Shown one piece after another: positions 44,890 through 54,465 of a DNA stretch of 64,000 nt (positions are counted from its first letter, which is position 1; each line of letters begins with the position of its first letter). The notes under the pieces are model-generated. The model had not been told where the DNA came from. It did not search any database and worked only from the letters and a program-made list of their open reading frames with translations. The stretch lies in assembly GCA_009711805.1 (NCBI GenBank), contig VEMX01000003.1:48770-112769 (forward strand), in the 5' to 3' direction. This DNA is from Balneolaceae bacterium (GTDB lineage: Bacteria > Bacteroidota > Rhodothermia > Balneolales > Balneolaceae). The translations under genes and the position numbers were made by a program.

Positions 44890-45750
44890 ATGCTTATGAA
44901 AGTTGGAATTGTAGGGAATGCTGAACGCGGTGTAGCCTGGGAAAAACACCTAAGGCCCCATCGAATTGTTCAGGAAGTGGATCTATGCCACAGATTACAG
45001 GATATTGGGGCTGTTGATGCCTGCCTTATTCTTGACGACTCCGATCAAAACCTGGGCGTCCTCCTTCAAGGTATTCGCCGAGGGCTAAATTGTTTTCTAA
45101 TCTCCGATCAACCAACTAATACTTCACAGCTTGAGACCATTCACCGAGCAGGTAAAGAGGCTGGAGTACATATTCAATTTTCTCATTGGCCCACACTTGC
45201 CCCAGCTTCCCAATGGATGATGGATGAAATGAATCGTCCGAATGTGCTCAGCATTAATAAAGAGATAAATCACTCTCAATTGATCGATCCCAAAAAAGAA
45301 TTTAAACACTTTTGGATGGATGAACTGGGGCTATGTATGAAATGGATAAATAGCGGAATTCATCATATTGAAGCAAAAGAAATAACGATAGAAAATAAAC
45401 TTCCGCTCATCATCCATCTCTTTCTCCGGTTTGATAATGGTGCATCGGTCGATATAAGAGTCTATACCGGGGCTGTAGAAAATCAACATCGAAGAATTGC
45501 TACTACAAAACAAAAAGTGTTGGAATGCGATGTCCCCTCCCAGGAAGTACGGTTGGGCCGGCTTAATTCCGGAGGGCATCTCTACTATGAAAAGCATGAA
45601 TTTGACCCGTCTAAAGCTGCTGAAAAAGCCGCTCTGATGTTTCTCAAATCAATTCAAATGAATAGAGAAACACCTTATACCAGTTATAATGCACATCAGC
45701 TTTCATTGTATACAGAGCGGGTGGAACAACGCCTCAAACAGTTTAGCTAA
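44890..45750 (+). CDS. Gfo/Idh/MocA-like oxidoreductase-fold protein
   Basis: 286 aa (ATG at 44896 equally possible). N-terminal Rossmann start MKVGIVGNAERGVAWEKHLR, then ACLILDDSDQNLGVLLQGIR, GLNCFLISDQPTNTSQLETI and IHRAGKEAGVHIQFSHWPTL, following the layout of the Gfo/Idh/MocA NAD(P)-binding domain; the C-terminal half would be the beta-sheet domain. The usual GxGxxG loop is GNAERG and the EKP motif reads SDQP, so cofactor binding is doubtful. Possibly a non-catalytic or structural relative. Confidence 0.6.
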   Translation: MLMKVGIVGNAERGVAWEKHLRPHRIVQEVDLCHRLQDIGAVDACLILDDSDQNLGVLLQGIRRGLNCFLISDQPTNTSQLETIHRAGKEAGVHIQFSHWPTLAPASQWMMDEMNRPNVLSINKEINHSQLIDPKKEFKHFWMDELGLCMKWINSGIHHIEAKEITIENKLPLIIHLFLRFDNGASVDIRVYTGAVENQHRRIATTKQKVLECDVPSQEVRLGRLNSGGHLYYEKHEFDPSKAAEKAALMFLKSIQMNRETPYTSYNAHQLSLYTERVEQRLKQFS

Positions 45751-45942
45751 CATTAAATTAACCCTGAGTTAATATTTAGTTTACTTTCTGTTAACAATTC
45801 CTTAACATTGAAATGGAGTTCAAAAACAATTGTGCTCTGACTTTATTGAACATCAAAAAGAGAGTGGGCTGTTTTTTATTTGATTGATAGCCACTAAATA
45901 ATCAGTAACCAGACATTCTTAAAAGGAATGGAGGAAAAACTT

Positions 45943-46098
45943 ATGAGAGCAGATCTATACGAAAAATATTACAAGCGTGGATTGAATCATTATTTATTCA
46001 AGAATATCTTTGGTCTACACAGACCAGACAAAGCCATTAAGCGTTTTTACTACGCCATTATCTTCTTTGTATTGGTTATTGGCACTGTAGTACTATAA
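45943..46098 (+). CDS. Small single-span membrane protein (51 aa)
   Basis: MRADLYEKYYKRGLNHYLFK... with one hydrophobic segment near the C-terminus (AIIFFVLVIGTVVL). A strong Shine-Dalgarno GGAGG (45930-45934) lies 8 nt before the ATG, which is much better than most starts in this window. No family recognised. Preceded by 190 bp of AT-rich DNA likely to hold its promoter; convergent with the reductase gene ending at 46125. Confidence 0.7.
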   Translation: MRADLYEKYYKRGLNHYLFKNIFGLHRPDKAIKRFYYAIIFFVLVIGTVVL

Positions 46099-46124
46099 GA
46101 CTTTTAGCTTAAGGAGAGCCTTTT

Positions 46125-46982
46125 CTATTTACCCTTTTTCATTGAACGAAACATTTCTTTCAATTGATCTCTAGGCATTAGTTCGTTAATGAAATTAAAC
46201 TGTCCCCCCTGAAGGCTTTCCCCTCCATCTATCACTACGCACTCGCCGGTAATGTAAGGAGCAAGATCAGACATTAGAAAAACAGCAAGGTTTGCGAGTT
46301 CCTCATGCTCACCATAACGTTTTAAAGGGATTTTATTCTTAAAACTTTCTTCCAGTGTTTTCTCTGGTACTAACCTCGACCAGGCACCCTCAGTTGGGAA
46401 CGGTCCAGGTGCTATAGCATTAAGCCTGATTCCATACTCTGCCCATTCAAAGGCAAGTGAACGGGTCATTGCCAACACGCCGGCCTTACCGCATGCTGAG
46501 GGCAGCACAAATGCACAGCCGGTCCCTTCAGCATATGTTGTTACCATATTCAGTACTGTCCCCTCCCTTCCTTCATCAATGAGATAGTTACCAAAAACAT
46601 GAGTACAGTTAAAACTACCTTGCAGTACAATATCAACCACCGCTTTGAACCCGCCGGGACTTAAATCTTCGGATGCTGATAAAAAGTTTCCTGCGGCATT
46701 ATTTACCAATCCTTCAATAGTACCAAAATCTGCGATTATCTCATCAAACATAGAGGATATCCTCTCATAATTCCGGACATCAGCCTTGTAGCATTTGATT
46801 TTAACACCTGATCCTGCTTTCGAGATCTCTTCTACAGCCTCTTCCAGTTTCCACATAGTCCGCCCGCATATCGCAATGTTGGCTCCAAGACTAGCAAATT
46901 TCTTTGCCATTGAAAGCCCTAAACCACTTCCTCCTCCTGTTATAAGTATCGTCTTTTTTGATAGTGTATCTTCTTTGAACAT
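46125..46982 (-). CDS. SDR oxidoreductase, 2,4-dienoyl-CoA reductase type
   Basis: 285 aa. NADP-binding [42 protein letters not shown], and the later [20 protein letters not shown] and [15 protein letters not shown]. At the usual YxxxK position it has PSACGKAGV: the Tyr is absent and the Lys kept, as in peroxisomal/DECR2-type dienoyl-CoA reductases (family knowledge). With ligase, fadN and fadA upstream on the same strand this fits reduction of 2,4-dienoyl-CoA from unsaturated fatty acids. Confidence 0.8.
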   Translation of the reverse strand: MFKEDTLSKKTILITGGGSGLGLSMAKKFASLGANIAICGRTMWKLEEAVEEISKAGSGVKIKCYKADVRNYERISSMFDEIIADFGTIEGLVNNAAGNFLSASEDLSPGGFKAVVDIVLQGSFNCTHVFGNYLIDEGREGTVLNMVTTYAEGTGCAFVLPSACGKAGVLAMTRSLAFEWAEYGIRLNAIAPGPFPTEGAWSRLVPEKTLEESFKNKIPLKRYGEHEELANLAVFLMSDLAPYITGECVVIDGGESLQGGQFNFINELMPRDQLKEMFRSMKKGK

Positions 46983-47065
46983 AGAAATGAAATAAGTTTG
47001 TCAATATTTATCTTTGTTGAAGTAGAAATACTATGGTTTCCGACACACCTCTCTCCCACAAAGTA

Positions 47066-48259
47066 TCAGGAATCCAGGTTTTCAAAAATACCAGCTGCCC
47101 CCATACCACCTCCAATGCACATGGTAACCAACCCATATTTATCTTCTCTTCGCTTCATCTCATGGAGTATTTGTGTAGTCAGTTTGGCGCCGGTGCAACC
47201 CAGTGGGTGTCCCATTGCAATGGCCCCACCATTTACATTAGTAATATCTTCATCCAGTCCCAATGTCCTTATCACGGCTATAGATTGCGAAGCAAAAGCT
47301 TCATTCAACTCAATAAGATCAATATCGGACAAAGAAAGGCCAGATTTTTCTAATACCATGGGGACAGCTTCCACCGGGCCAATGCCCATATACTCAGGAT
47401 CCACACCTGCCACCTGAAATCCTACATAACGTGCTATTGGTTCAATACCTAACTCTTTAACTTTTTCTTCACTCATAACAATTACCGCTGAAGCGGCATC
47501 ATTCATTTGTGATGCATTTCCGGCTGTAACGCTTCCTCCCACTTTAAATACCGGCCTTAGCCCGGATAAAGCTTCTACAGAAGTATCTTTTCTTGGGCCT
47601 TCATCCTGTGTAAAGGTAAACTTATGCTCAGTAAGCTCCCCCCCTGCGGTTACTTTCTTTTCAACTACTTCAACCGGAGTAATCTGATCATCAAATCTAC
47701 CGTTCTCCCATGCATCAATTGCTCGTTGGTGGCTCCGGTAAGCAAATGCATCCTGGGCTTTTCTGTCTACCTCATATTTTTGTGCTACATTTTCAGCCGT
47801 GATTCCCATGCTCACATAAATACCAGGATTTTCATCTACCAGTTCAGGGTTAGGCTGCGTAGACATCCCTCCCATCGGAACCAACGACATCGACTCTACT
47901 CCTCCTGCTATTATTGTATCTACACTTCCAGCTATAATCCGCTCAGCCGCCATCGCAATTGTTTGCAAACCTGACGAGCAGAATCGATTTACGGTTACTC
48001 CTGGAACCGATTCCGGCAAACCGCCTAACAATGCAACTTGACGGGCTACATTTAGTCCCTGAGAGGCTTCCGGAAATGCACATCCCATAATAACATCTTC
48101 TATTGCTGAAGGCGACAAACCCTTTACCCGGCTCAACAGGTCTCTTACCACCGCTCCTCCCATAGAATCGGGACGAGTAAACCGAAGGGATCCTTTGTTG
48201 GCTTTCCCGCAAGGAGTTCTGGCTGCTGCTACTATATACGCTGTTTTAGTTGTAGACAT
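47066..48259 (-). CDS. fadA: Acetyl-CoA C-acyltransferase (beta-ketothiolase)
   Basis: 397 aa thiolase, last step of beta-oxidation. Nucleophilic Cys in [20 protein letters not shown], then [13 protein letters not shown], catalytic His in [20 protein letters not shown], and the second Cys in [17 protein letters not shown]. The degradative type is favoured over biosynthetic by its place beside the FadN-type protein. It is 198 bp downstream of fadN. Confidence 0.95.
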   Translation of the reverse strand: MSTTKTAYIVAAARTPCGKANKGSLRFTRPDSMGGAVVRDLLSRVKGLSPSAIEDVIMGCAFPEASQGLNVARQVALLGGLPESVPGVTVNRFCSSGLQTIAMAAERIIAGSVDTIIAGGVESMSLVPMGGMSTQPNPELVDENPGIYVSMGITAENVAQKYEVDRKAQDAFAYRSHQRAIDAWENGRFDDQITPVEVVEKKVTAGGELTEHKFTFTQDEGPRKDTSVEALSGLRPVFKVGGSVTAGNASQMNDAASAVIVMSEEKVKELGIEPIARYVGFQVAGVDPEYMGIGPVEAVPMVLEKSGLSLSDIDLIELNEAFASQSIAVIRTLGLDEDITNVNGGAIAMGHPLGCTGAKLTTQILHEMKRREDKYGLVTMCIGGGMGAAGIFENLDS

Positions 48260-48457
48260 AAGATTTTAGATAAATGATTTAAGAGAATTTTTTATTACAG
48301 TGAATATTATTTTTTGCTAAGTATCCGGGGTTTTGACTGATCATTAATTAGGTCTCCCGTGCAGAATATGAACCAAATCAATTCCTTTATTCCATGCTTC
48401 CAACAGTTTGTAACTATGCATATCTCAATCTTTAATCTTATATCTAAAATCTATCTT

Positions 48458-50815
48458 CTAATTCCTCAACGGCTTCCCCTTCTTGAGCATATGTTCCATG
48501 CGATCCCGGGTACGTTCATCTTTAATACATTCGAAAATAGCTTCTCTTTCCAATTCCAAAAGATAGGATTCGGGAACTTCCTGGGATTCACTTAAATCTC
48601 CCCCTGAAAGAACGTAAGCTACTCGCTCCGCTACTACCTGATCATAATCAGTAATAAATCTGCCTTCGTGCATAACAAAAAGCATGAGTTTCATAGCGGA
48701 AAAGGCTGTTTTACCCAGCACTTTCACTGCTCTTTTAGCTGGAGGTTGATATCCGGCTTGTACCAAATTCAAGGCTTCTTCTTTTGCCGTTTTAATAACC
48801 AGATCCCGATTCATTACAATGGTATCAGACTCTCTGAGGAAACCAAGCTCTTTTGCCAGGTATGCACTTTCCGATACCTTGGCCATGCCTATCGTTTTAA
48901 AAACTTCCCGAATAAAAGGCAGTGCATCGGCTTCTCCCTCAAGTTTGTTCATCGCCCGGCGGAGTAACTCGGTAGTACCTCCTCCGGCAGGAATTAAACC
49001 AACCCCCACTTCAACCAGCCCCATATATAGTTCATGGTGAGCCACTACTTTATCTGAATAGAGACAGAATTCAGTTCCTCCTCCCAGGGTTTTACCAAAG
49101 GGTGCTGCAATTACTGGAAAGGGGGCATACCGCAGTGCTACTGCCGTCCGCTGAAAATTATTTACGGCTGCTTCCACTTTGTCCCATTCCCCAGCTTCCT
49201 TTGCTTGAAGCGCTTCTTTCAGATTGGCGCCAAACGCAAAATTATCTCCATCATGACTAATTACCAAAGCTTTAAAATCCTGCCTCACTACGTCCAAAGA
49301 TTTGTAGAGAGATTGAACCAATTCAAAACCAAGTGTATAGTTTCTGGTCTTAAATTCGAACAGCGCTACCCCATCTCCCATATCATGAATTGCTGCACTT
49401 TCATTCTCCATGACTGGTGTTTGTGCTTTCTGCAGGGCATGGACCTTTATTTCTCCCTTTGCTGATGGCGTAATATCTACATATTCACCACCATCGGGGA
49501 TATAAATTTGTCCGTCTTTATAAAAGGCGGAAACCCCTGCTTCCCTCATTTGCCGGATGATCTGCGGGATTTCCTTTCCTTCCTTCTCAAGCTTCTCTGT
49601 TACTGTGTCTATGCCAAGAGCGTCCCACCGTTCAAATGGCCCCATCTCCCAGTTAAAGCCCCATTTCATGGCTCTATCTATCGCCAGTGGTGATTCCGTA
49701 ATCTCAGAAATCCGGTTTGCTGAATATAGCAACAGATCACGTTGAACTTTCCAGATAAAATCGCCCGGTTTCGTGTCAGAAAAGCTTAAAAAACGGAGAC
49801 GTTCAGCAGTGTCCCTAATCTTTTGGGCTTCATTCAGTATAGGATCTTCCAATTGCTGCTGAGACTCATACTCCAGGCTATCCGCTTTTATGACCTGGTA
49901 CTCCGTTCCTTTCTCGGTCTTGGTTTTCCTGTAGAATCCTTTTCCTGCTTTGTTACCGGTATGGCCTTCTTCCACCATATGCTCAAATTGTTCCGGTAAC
50001 TTAAAGGTATCCCGCATTTCATCACCAGGAATTGACGGATATAAATTTTTTGCTACATGATTAGTTACATCCAGTCCGGCCATGTCTGCCGTGCGAAAGG
50101 TGGCCGCTTTGGAATACCCCGTCAGCGTTCCCGTCAGTAAATCAATCTCCTCAGCCCTCCAGTCTTTATTAAAGAAGTAGGGCATAATATTCGCTATCGA
50201 GAAAATCCCTATTCGATTGGCAATAAAGTTGGGAGTGTCTTTACAAAGTACAACTCCTTTTCCCAGGGTTTTCTCGCAGAAATGATGCATGTATTCTGTA
50301 ACCTCGTCCAGGGTATTTGCAGTTGGTATAATCTCCAACAGCTTCATGTACCGGGGCGGATTAAAGAAATGGGTTCCCAGGAAGTGAGCTTTAAATTCAT
50401 CCCCGCCCTCCTCCCCTATTTCACCTATAGGTAAACCTGAAGTATTGGAGCTAACCATTGTTTCTGGCTTGCGAATCTTCTCTATTCGAGACATCATATC
50501 TTTTTTGATATCCATTTTTTCGATGATTACCTCACAGATCCAATCGGCTTCCCTGAGCTCATCAAAATCATCTTCAAAATTCCCCGTAGTGATACGCCTG
50601 ACAAATTCTTTTTTCCCAAAGGGGGAAGGCTTCATCTTTGAAGCTTTTCTCAAACTTTCTTCTGCTATTTTATTCGGTCGCCCGGGGTCATCACTTTTCA
50701 AGTCAAGCAGCACCACTTCCAGTCCGGCATTCACACAATGAGCTGCAATTTGGCTACCCATCACTCCTGATCCCAATACCGCTACCTTTCTGATCGAATA
50801 TTTGTTCTTTCCCAT
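48458..50815 (-). CDS. fadN: 3-hydroxyacyl-CoA dehydrogenase/enoyl-CoA hydratase, FadN type
   Basis: 785 aa bifunctional enzyme. Dehydrogenase first: NAD site VAVLGSGVMGSQIAAHCVNA (residue 12 on), NTSGLPIGEI, HFFNPPRYMKLLEIIPT, then C-terminal dehydrogenase regions to about 400. Enoyl-CoA hydratase/crotonase domain about 490-680 (FGANLKEALQAK, GGGTEFCLYSDKVVAHHELY, GLVEVGVGLIPAGGGTTELL). This order is the reverse of E. coli FadB and matches B. subtilis FadN. Starts 4 bp after the ligase stop. Confidence 0.93.
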   Translation of the reverse strand: MGKNKYSIRKVAVLGSGVMGSQIAAHCVNAGLEVVLLDLKSDDPGRPNKIAEESLRKASKMKPSPFGKKEFVRRITTGNFEDDFDELREADWICEVIIEKMDIKKDMMSRIEKIRKPETMVSSNTSGLPIGEIGEEGGDEFKAHFLGTHFFNPPRYMKLLEIIPTANTLDEVTEYMHHFCEKTLGKGVVLCKDTPNFIANRIGIFSIANIMPYFFNKDWRAEEIDLLTGTLTGYSKAATFRTADMAGLDVTNHVAKNLYPSIPGDEMRDTFKLPEQFEHMVEEGHTGNKAGKGFYRKTKTEKGTEYQVIKADSLEYESQQQLEDPILNEAQKIRDTAERLRFLSFSDTKPGDFIWKVQRDLLLYSANRISEITESPLAIDRAMKWGFNWEMGPFERWDALGIDTVTEKLEKEGKEIPQIIRQMREAGVSAFYKDGQIYIPDGGEYVDITPSAKGEIKVHALQKAQTPVMENESAAIHDMGDGVALFEFKTRNYTLGFELVQSLYKSLDVVRQDFKALVISHDGDNFAFGANLKEALQAKEAGEWDKVEAAVNNFQRTAVALRYAPFPVIAAPFGKTLGGGTEFCLYSDKVVAHHELYMGLVEVGVGLIPAGGGTTELLRRAMNKLEGEADALPFIREVFKTIGMAKVSESAYLAKELGFLRESDTIVMNRDLVIKTAKEEALNLVQAGYQPPAKRAVKVLGKTAFSAMKLMLFVMHEGRFITDYDQVVAERVAYVLSGGDLSESQEVPESYLLELEREAIFECIKDERTRDRMEHMLKKGKPLRN

Positions 50816-50819
50816 AATT

Positions 50820-52610
50820 CTATTCTGTCTCTTCTTCTTTATAAATGCTATCTATTTCATCTTTATAGTGTTCCCCTATCACATTTCTCTTTAGTTTAAG
50901 GGTGGGAGTAATCTCTCCTTTGTCGACCGTAAATTGTTCTTCAAGCAATTTGAATTTTTTCACTCTCTCCCAATGTGATAAATTCTGATTTACCTTGTCT
51001 ACTTCTTTTTGAATGCGTTTTTGAACATACTGATTTTCCGTTCTGTCTTCCTCAGGAAATGTATGGCCCGTTCTCTTAAATCGTTTTTCCAGATTTTCCC
51101 AGTTGGGTACTATTAATGCCGCACAAAACTTATGCTCATTCCCAACTACTACCGACTGCTCAATAAAACCACTTGTAACCAATGCATTCTCAATAGGCTG
51201 AGGGGCTACATATTTACCGGTCGAAAGTTTGAAAAGTGATTTCTTCCGGTCGGTCACAAACAGCCAGCCATCCTCATCAATTTTCCCAATATCCCCCGTG
51301 CAAAACCAACCATCGTCAGTAAACACTTCTTTGGTTTTTTCCGGCATCTTAAAGTATCCTTTCATGATATAAGGTCCTTTGGCCTGTATTTCCCCGTCAT
51401 CGGCAATCCGAAGCTCAACATCAGCAATGGGTTTACCGGAAGATCCTATCCTTAATTCTCCAACAGGGGGTCCCGTTAATACGGGGGATGTTTCGGTAAG
51501 CCCGTATCCCAGCCCGCAGTAGATACCTATTCCGTTCATAAAGCGAGCAATATCCGGCGATAATGCCGCTCCCCCCACATTCATGCCTGTTAACTTGCCT
51601 CCAAATAACTCCCGTATTTTGGAGTATACCAGCTTGTCGGCCAGCTTCCGTTTCAGGGCATTGGGCGGGGCTTCGGGATCATATTGTTCAGCAAGACGTA
51701 CTGCCCAGTAATACAATCGTTTTTTAATACCGCTCATCTCCTGCCCTTTTACTTTAATGCCCGTTACAATTTTTTCGAGCAGACGGGGAACCGTTACCAG
51801 GTAAATTGGCTTCACATATCCAAAATCTTCCTTAATCTCTTCTATATCTTCTATGTAGTAAGGAGGTACTCCAAGGTAGATATATATGTACGATGCCGTC
51901 CGTTCAAACATATGAGCCAGGGGCAAATAGGAAAGAATTTTAGGATCTTCATGCTCTTCCGTTTTGAATGGGAATACCTCGGAAGAAGCCAAGGCATTAA
52001 GCGCTATATTTGCATGAGTAAGCATCACCCCTTTTGGAACGCCTGTGGTTCCTGAAGTATAAATAAGGGTAGCCAGGTCGTCCGGTTCTACACCATTTCT
52101 GAGTTTTTCAAATAAATCGGGGTCTTCCTCAGCTTTTTTATGCCCCAGCTCCAGCACTTCCTCGAACCCCCGGAGTTTCTCATGCTTAGATTCTCGAATA
52201 GAAATAATACTCTTTATTGTTTCAATTTCTTTAATCAAAGATTTGGTCTCTGCAAACATTTCATCATTAGAAACAATATGAACCTTGGCTTCAGAATTCT
52301 CGAGTATATATTTAATCTGATCACCGGGCTGTGTGGTATAAATGGGAACCAATGCAGCCCCAATCGATAATACGGCCTGATCTACAGCCAGCCACTCTGT
52401 ACTGTTCTCCGAATGAATAGAGACCTTATCTCCCTTGCGAACCCCCAGCTCATATAAACCCATAGATAAGTCGTGTACCAATTGCCGAAAGTCATCAAGG
52501 CTGGTTTCAATCCATTTCCCGTCTCTTTTTACAGCAGAAAAAATACCTGTATTATTTTTCTGTATGCCCTGCGAGACTACCTCTAATATAGTTGTGGGTT
52601 CATATTTCAT
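50820..52610 (-). CDS. Long-chain acyl-CoA synthetase (AMP-forming)
   Basis: 596 aa from ATG 52610 (MKYEPTTILEVVSQGIQ); a start at 52682 would add 24 unlike residues. ANL-superfamily enzyme: P-loop-type LIYTSGTTGVPKGVMLTH, SYLPLAHMFERTASY, GYGLTETSPVLTGPP, GWFCTGDIGKIDEDGWLFVT and KLSTGKYVAPQPIENAL. The long-chain type is indicated by HMFER and the length. It activates fatty acids for the downstream fadN-fadA-reductase genes. Confidence 0.94.
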   Translation of the reverse strand: MKYEPTTILEVVSQGIQKNNTGIFSAVKRDGKWIETSLDDFRQLVHDLSMGLYELGVRKGDKVSIHSENSTEWLAVDQAVLSIGAALVPIYTTQPGDQIKYILENSEAKVHIVSNDEMFAETKSLIKEIETIKSIISIRESKHEKLRGFEEVLELGHKKAEEDPDLFEKLRNGVEPDDLATLIYTSGTTGVPKGVMLTHANIALNALASSEVFPFKTEEHEDPKILSYLPLAHMFERTASYIYIYLGVPPYYIEDIEEIKEDFGYVKPIYLVTVPRLLEKIVTGIKVKGQEMSGIKKRLYYWAVRLAEQYDPEAPPNALKRKLADKLVYSKIRELFGGKLTGMNVGGAALSPDIARFMNGIGIYCGLGYGLTETSPVLTGPPVGELRIGSSGKPIADVELRIADDGEIQAKGPYIMKGYFKMPEKTKEVFTDDGWFCTGDIGKIDEDGWLFVTDRKKSLFKLSTGKYVAPQPIENALVTSGFIEQSVVVGNEHKFCAALIVPNWENLEKRFKRTGHTFPEEDRTENQYVQKRIQKEVDKVNQNLSHWERVKKFKLLEEQFTVDKGEITPTLKLKRNVIGEHYKDEIDSIYKEEETE

Positions 52611-52725
52611 ACGCTTTATCACTATTTGTTTTAACTTGTACCCTAAATAACATTTTACATCTATATTTAAAAGCGATTCCATCGCTTATTTCAAAAACTT
52701 AACACTGTTAATCAAATTATCAATC

Positions 52726-53154
52726 ATGTTCGTAGAAAATTCGCTGCAAAAAAAAGCTGAAGCCTACTTCGATTTCCCTCACAAACACATGGGCCATGCA
52801 TTAGGCATTGAATTTGAACATATCTCCCCAAAAAAAATAATAGCATCAATGCCGGTGAATAAAAACACCGTTCAACCTTTCGGGCTATTACATGGAGGTG
52901 CTTCGGTAGCCCTGGCGGAAACATTGTGTTCAGTTGGAGGATGGTTTCAACTGGACGATCAGGAGAAAACGGTGGTGGGAGTTGAAATAAATGCCAATCA
53001 TATTCGATCGGTAAAGAAGGGTGGAACCGTAACCGGTACTGCCAAACCCGTAAATATTGGAAGGAAAATACAGGTATGGGAAACAGAAATCCGGGACCAA
53101 AGAAATAAGCTGATATGTTCTTCGAGGTGTACTTTGGCGGTGGTGAAGAGATAG
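52726..53154 (+). CDS. PaaI-family hotdog thioesterase
   Basis: 142 aa. Hotdog fold: LGIEFEHISPKKIIASMPVN, NTVQPFGLLHGGASVALAET (the HGG motif with the downstream catalytic acid), VVGVEINANHIRSVKKGGTV and KLICSSRCTLAVV. Similar to MenI/YbdB-type 1,4-dihydroxy-2-naphthoyl-CoA or general acyl-CoA thioesterases. Divergent from the ligase gene with 115 bp between starts, consistent with acyl-CoA turnover. Confidence 0.9.
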   Translation: MFVENSLQKKAEAYFDFPHKHMGHALGIEFEHISPKKIIASMPVNKNTVQPFGLLHGGASVALAETLCSVGGWFQLDDQEKTVVGVEINANHIRSVKKGGTVTGTAKPVNIGRKIQVWETEIRDQRNKLICSSRCTLAVVKR

Positions 53155-53311
53155 GTTTTGCAGAAATATGGGCAGGATTATCCGGTACAGAATGTTACTT
53201 CACGGGAAGCTGGGGGTTCTCCCGAGGGGATGACTACGTTCCAAGACTACATTGTGAAGATGGATCTTTATAAGGAGGGTAAAATTGTTTTGAACAGATC
53301 CGTTAAAATTT

Positions 53312-53518
53312 ATGAAAAAACATTCAATTACTGTAGCCGAAAATCTGGAAAGCCACTACCCATCCATGCCGAAAAATGATATAAAAGAACGACAAAAAAA
53401 ATTACTGGAACTGACCCGAACTTCTTGTGAAGATAAACTGAACGATGAGTATTTGCTGTTATGCGAGAAACTAATTAACAAGATGACACGAAAAAAACGT
53501 ACAGTCGAAAGAGCCTGA
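53312..53518 (+). pseudogene. Truncated DUF6398-like gene
   Basis: 68 codons (MKKHSITVAENLESHYPSMP...). Residues 23-62 (NDIKERQKKLLELTRTSCED, KLNDEYLLLCEKLINKMTRK) resemble the N-terminal part of DUF6398 proteins, which normally continue for another ~60 residues (from memory). Here the frame ends at the junction with the AbiEi remnant, so the 3' part was lost in a deletion. The stretch 53158-53311 before it shows an open frame I cannot assign. Confidence 0.55.
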
Positions 53519-53815
53519 CTGAAGGAATTGAAAAACATTCTTTGAATGGGCTAACGATTCAAATTTACAATCCTGCAAAAACCATTGCCGACTGTTTTAA
53601 CCCGAATTATTCACGAATGGATGCAAAATGGCGATCTATATACTTGAATATATTACCGTTGAATTTCTTGGTGAATAATCCGGGTTAAGTTTCGAAACAA
53701 GATAGGAAAGGATGTTGCCATTGAGGCTCTCCAAAATGGTATCCGGAATAAGAAAGTGAGCATAAAAGAGATCATATACTACGCGAAAATTAAAAAGATG
53801 TTGGCTGAATGTTGT
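53503..53815 (+). pseudogene. AbiEi antitoxin remnant (C-terminal half), split by mobile element
   Basis: Left part (53503-53600): SLTEGIEKHSLNGLTIQIYN then PAKTIADCF. Right part (after the element): FRNKIGKDVAIEALQNGIRN, KKVSIKEIIYYAKIKKMLAE. Together they give the AbiEi C-terminal block PAKTIADCFKFRNKIGKDVA with no residue lost. The winged-helix N-terminal half is missing. Two lesions therefore exist: a 5' deletion fused to the DUF6398 remnant and an 84-bp insertion. At the 3' end the frame runs straight into AbiEii sequence, so the intergenic part and toxin start were deleted too. Confidence 0.8.
53597..53688. mobile_element. 84-bp miniature inverted-repeat element with TTAA duplication
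   Basis: TTAA (53597-53600), element 53601-53684, TTAA (53685-53688). Termini CCCGAATTATTCACGAA and, read inward from the right, CCCGGATTATTCACCAA (15 of 17 identical). Removing the element and one TTAA restores GACTGTTTTAAGTTTCG, coding DCFKF in the AbiEi frame, which proves both borders. Too short to encode anything; needs a transposase in trans. A second, decayed copy is at 9657-9726. TTAA targets are typical of the piggyBac/IS1380 lineage (family knowledge), so such a driver is a guess. Confidence 0.9.
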
Positions 53816-54443
53816 TCTACACCAGTTAAAGAAGATGGGTTGGAGTTTGATCCAAATAGTATTTCCGGCCAGAGATCAGAACCAACCAGACGTATAACGG
53901 AATTCGGTATAAAATTCAGGGCTGCCTCGGTAATGCACAAATCACTATACAAATTGATATTGGATTTGGAGACGTTGTAACACCTGGTCCATACTGGATT
54001 GATTACCCGGCAATCCTGGATTCGGAAAAACCAAGAATCAAAGCATACACATTAGAGAGTGCTATCGCTGAAAAATATCAAGCCGTGATTGAATTGGACA
54101 CGGTGAACAGCAGAATGAAGGATTTTTATGATATCTATTTTTTAAGCAGACATTGTACCTTTGAAGGTGAAAAACTTAAAGCTGCAATCCATGAAACATT
54201 TGGCAGAAGAAAAACCGAATTGCCCAAAGAGATCCCAACAGCACTTTCAGATATTTTTCCTCAGATGATCACAAAAGAATGCAATGGAGAGCTTTCAAAA
54301 GCAAGCTCCCGAATGACACTCATCCAAACAACTTTGGTATTATAGTTCAAGAGATTCAACGGTTTCTATGGCCGGTTCATAAAGCGATCAATGAGGGAGG
54401 TGATTTTGTGAAATCATGGTCCCACAATAGTCAATGGCAATAA
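53816..54443 (+). pseudogene. AbiEii nucleotidyltransferase toxin remnant, frameshifted
   Basis: Starts inside the toxin: TPVKEDGLEFDPNSISGQ, then GIKFR; at a G3 run (53919-53921) a lost G shifts the frame, which resumes GCLGNAQITIQIDIGFGDVV, TPGPYWIDYP, RIKAYTLESAIAEKYQAVIE, NSRMKDFYDIYFLSRHCTFE. A second shift near 54265 gives HKRMQWRAFKSKLPND to the stop at 54441. The family's N-terminal nucleotidyltransferase motif region is deleted, so no toxic activity is expected. Confidence 0.85.
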
Positions 54444-54465
54444 ACAAAAGAATTCTTCAACCAAC

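Noticed and set aside
53158..53379. 73-codon frame starting TTG right after the thioesterase gene.
   Set aside because: No ribosome site, overlaps the DUF6398 remnant in another frame, no recognised family; likely chance frame in debris.
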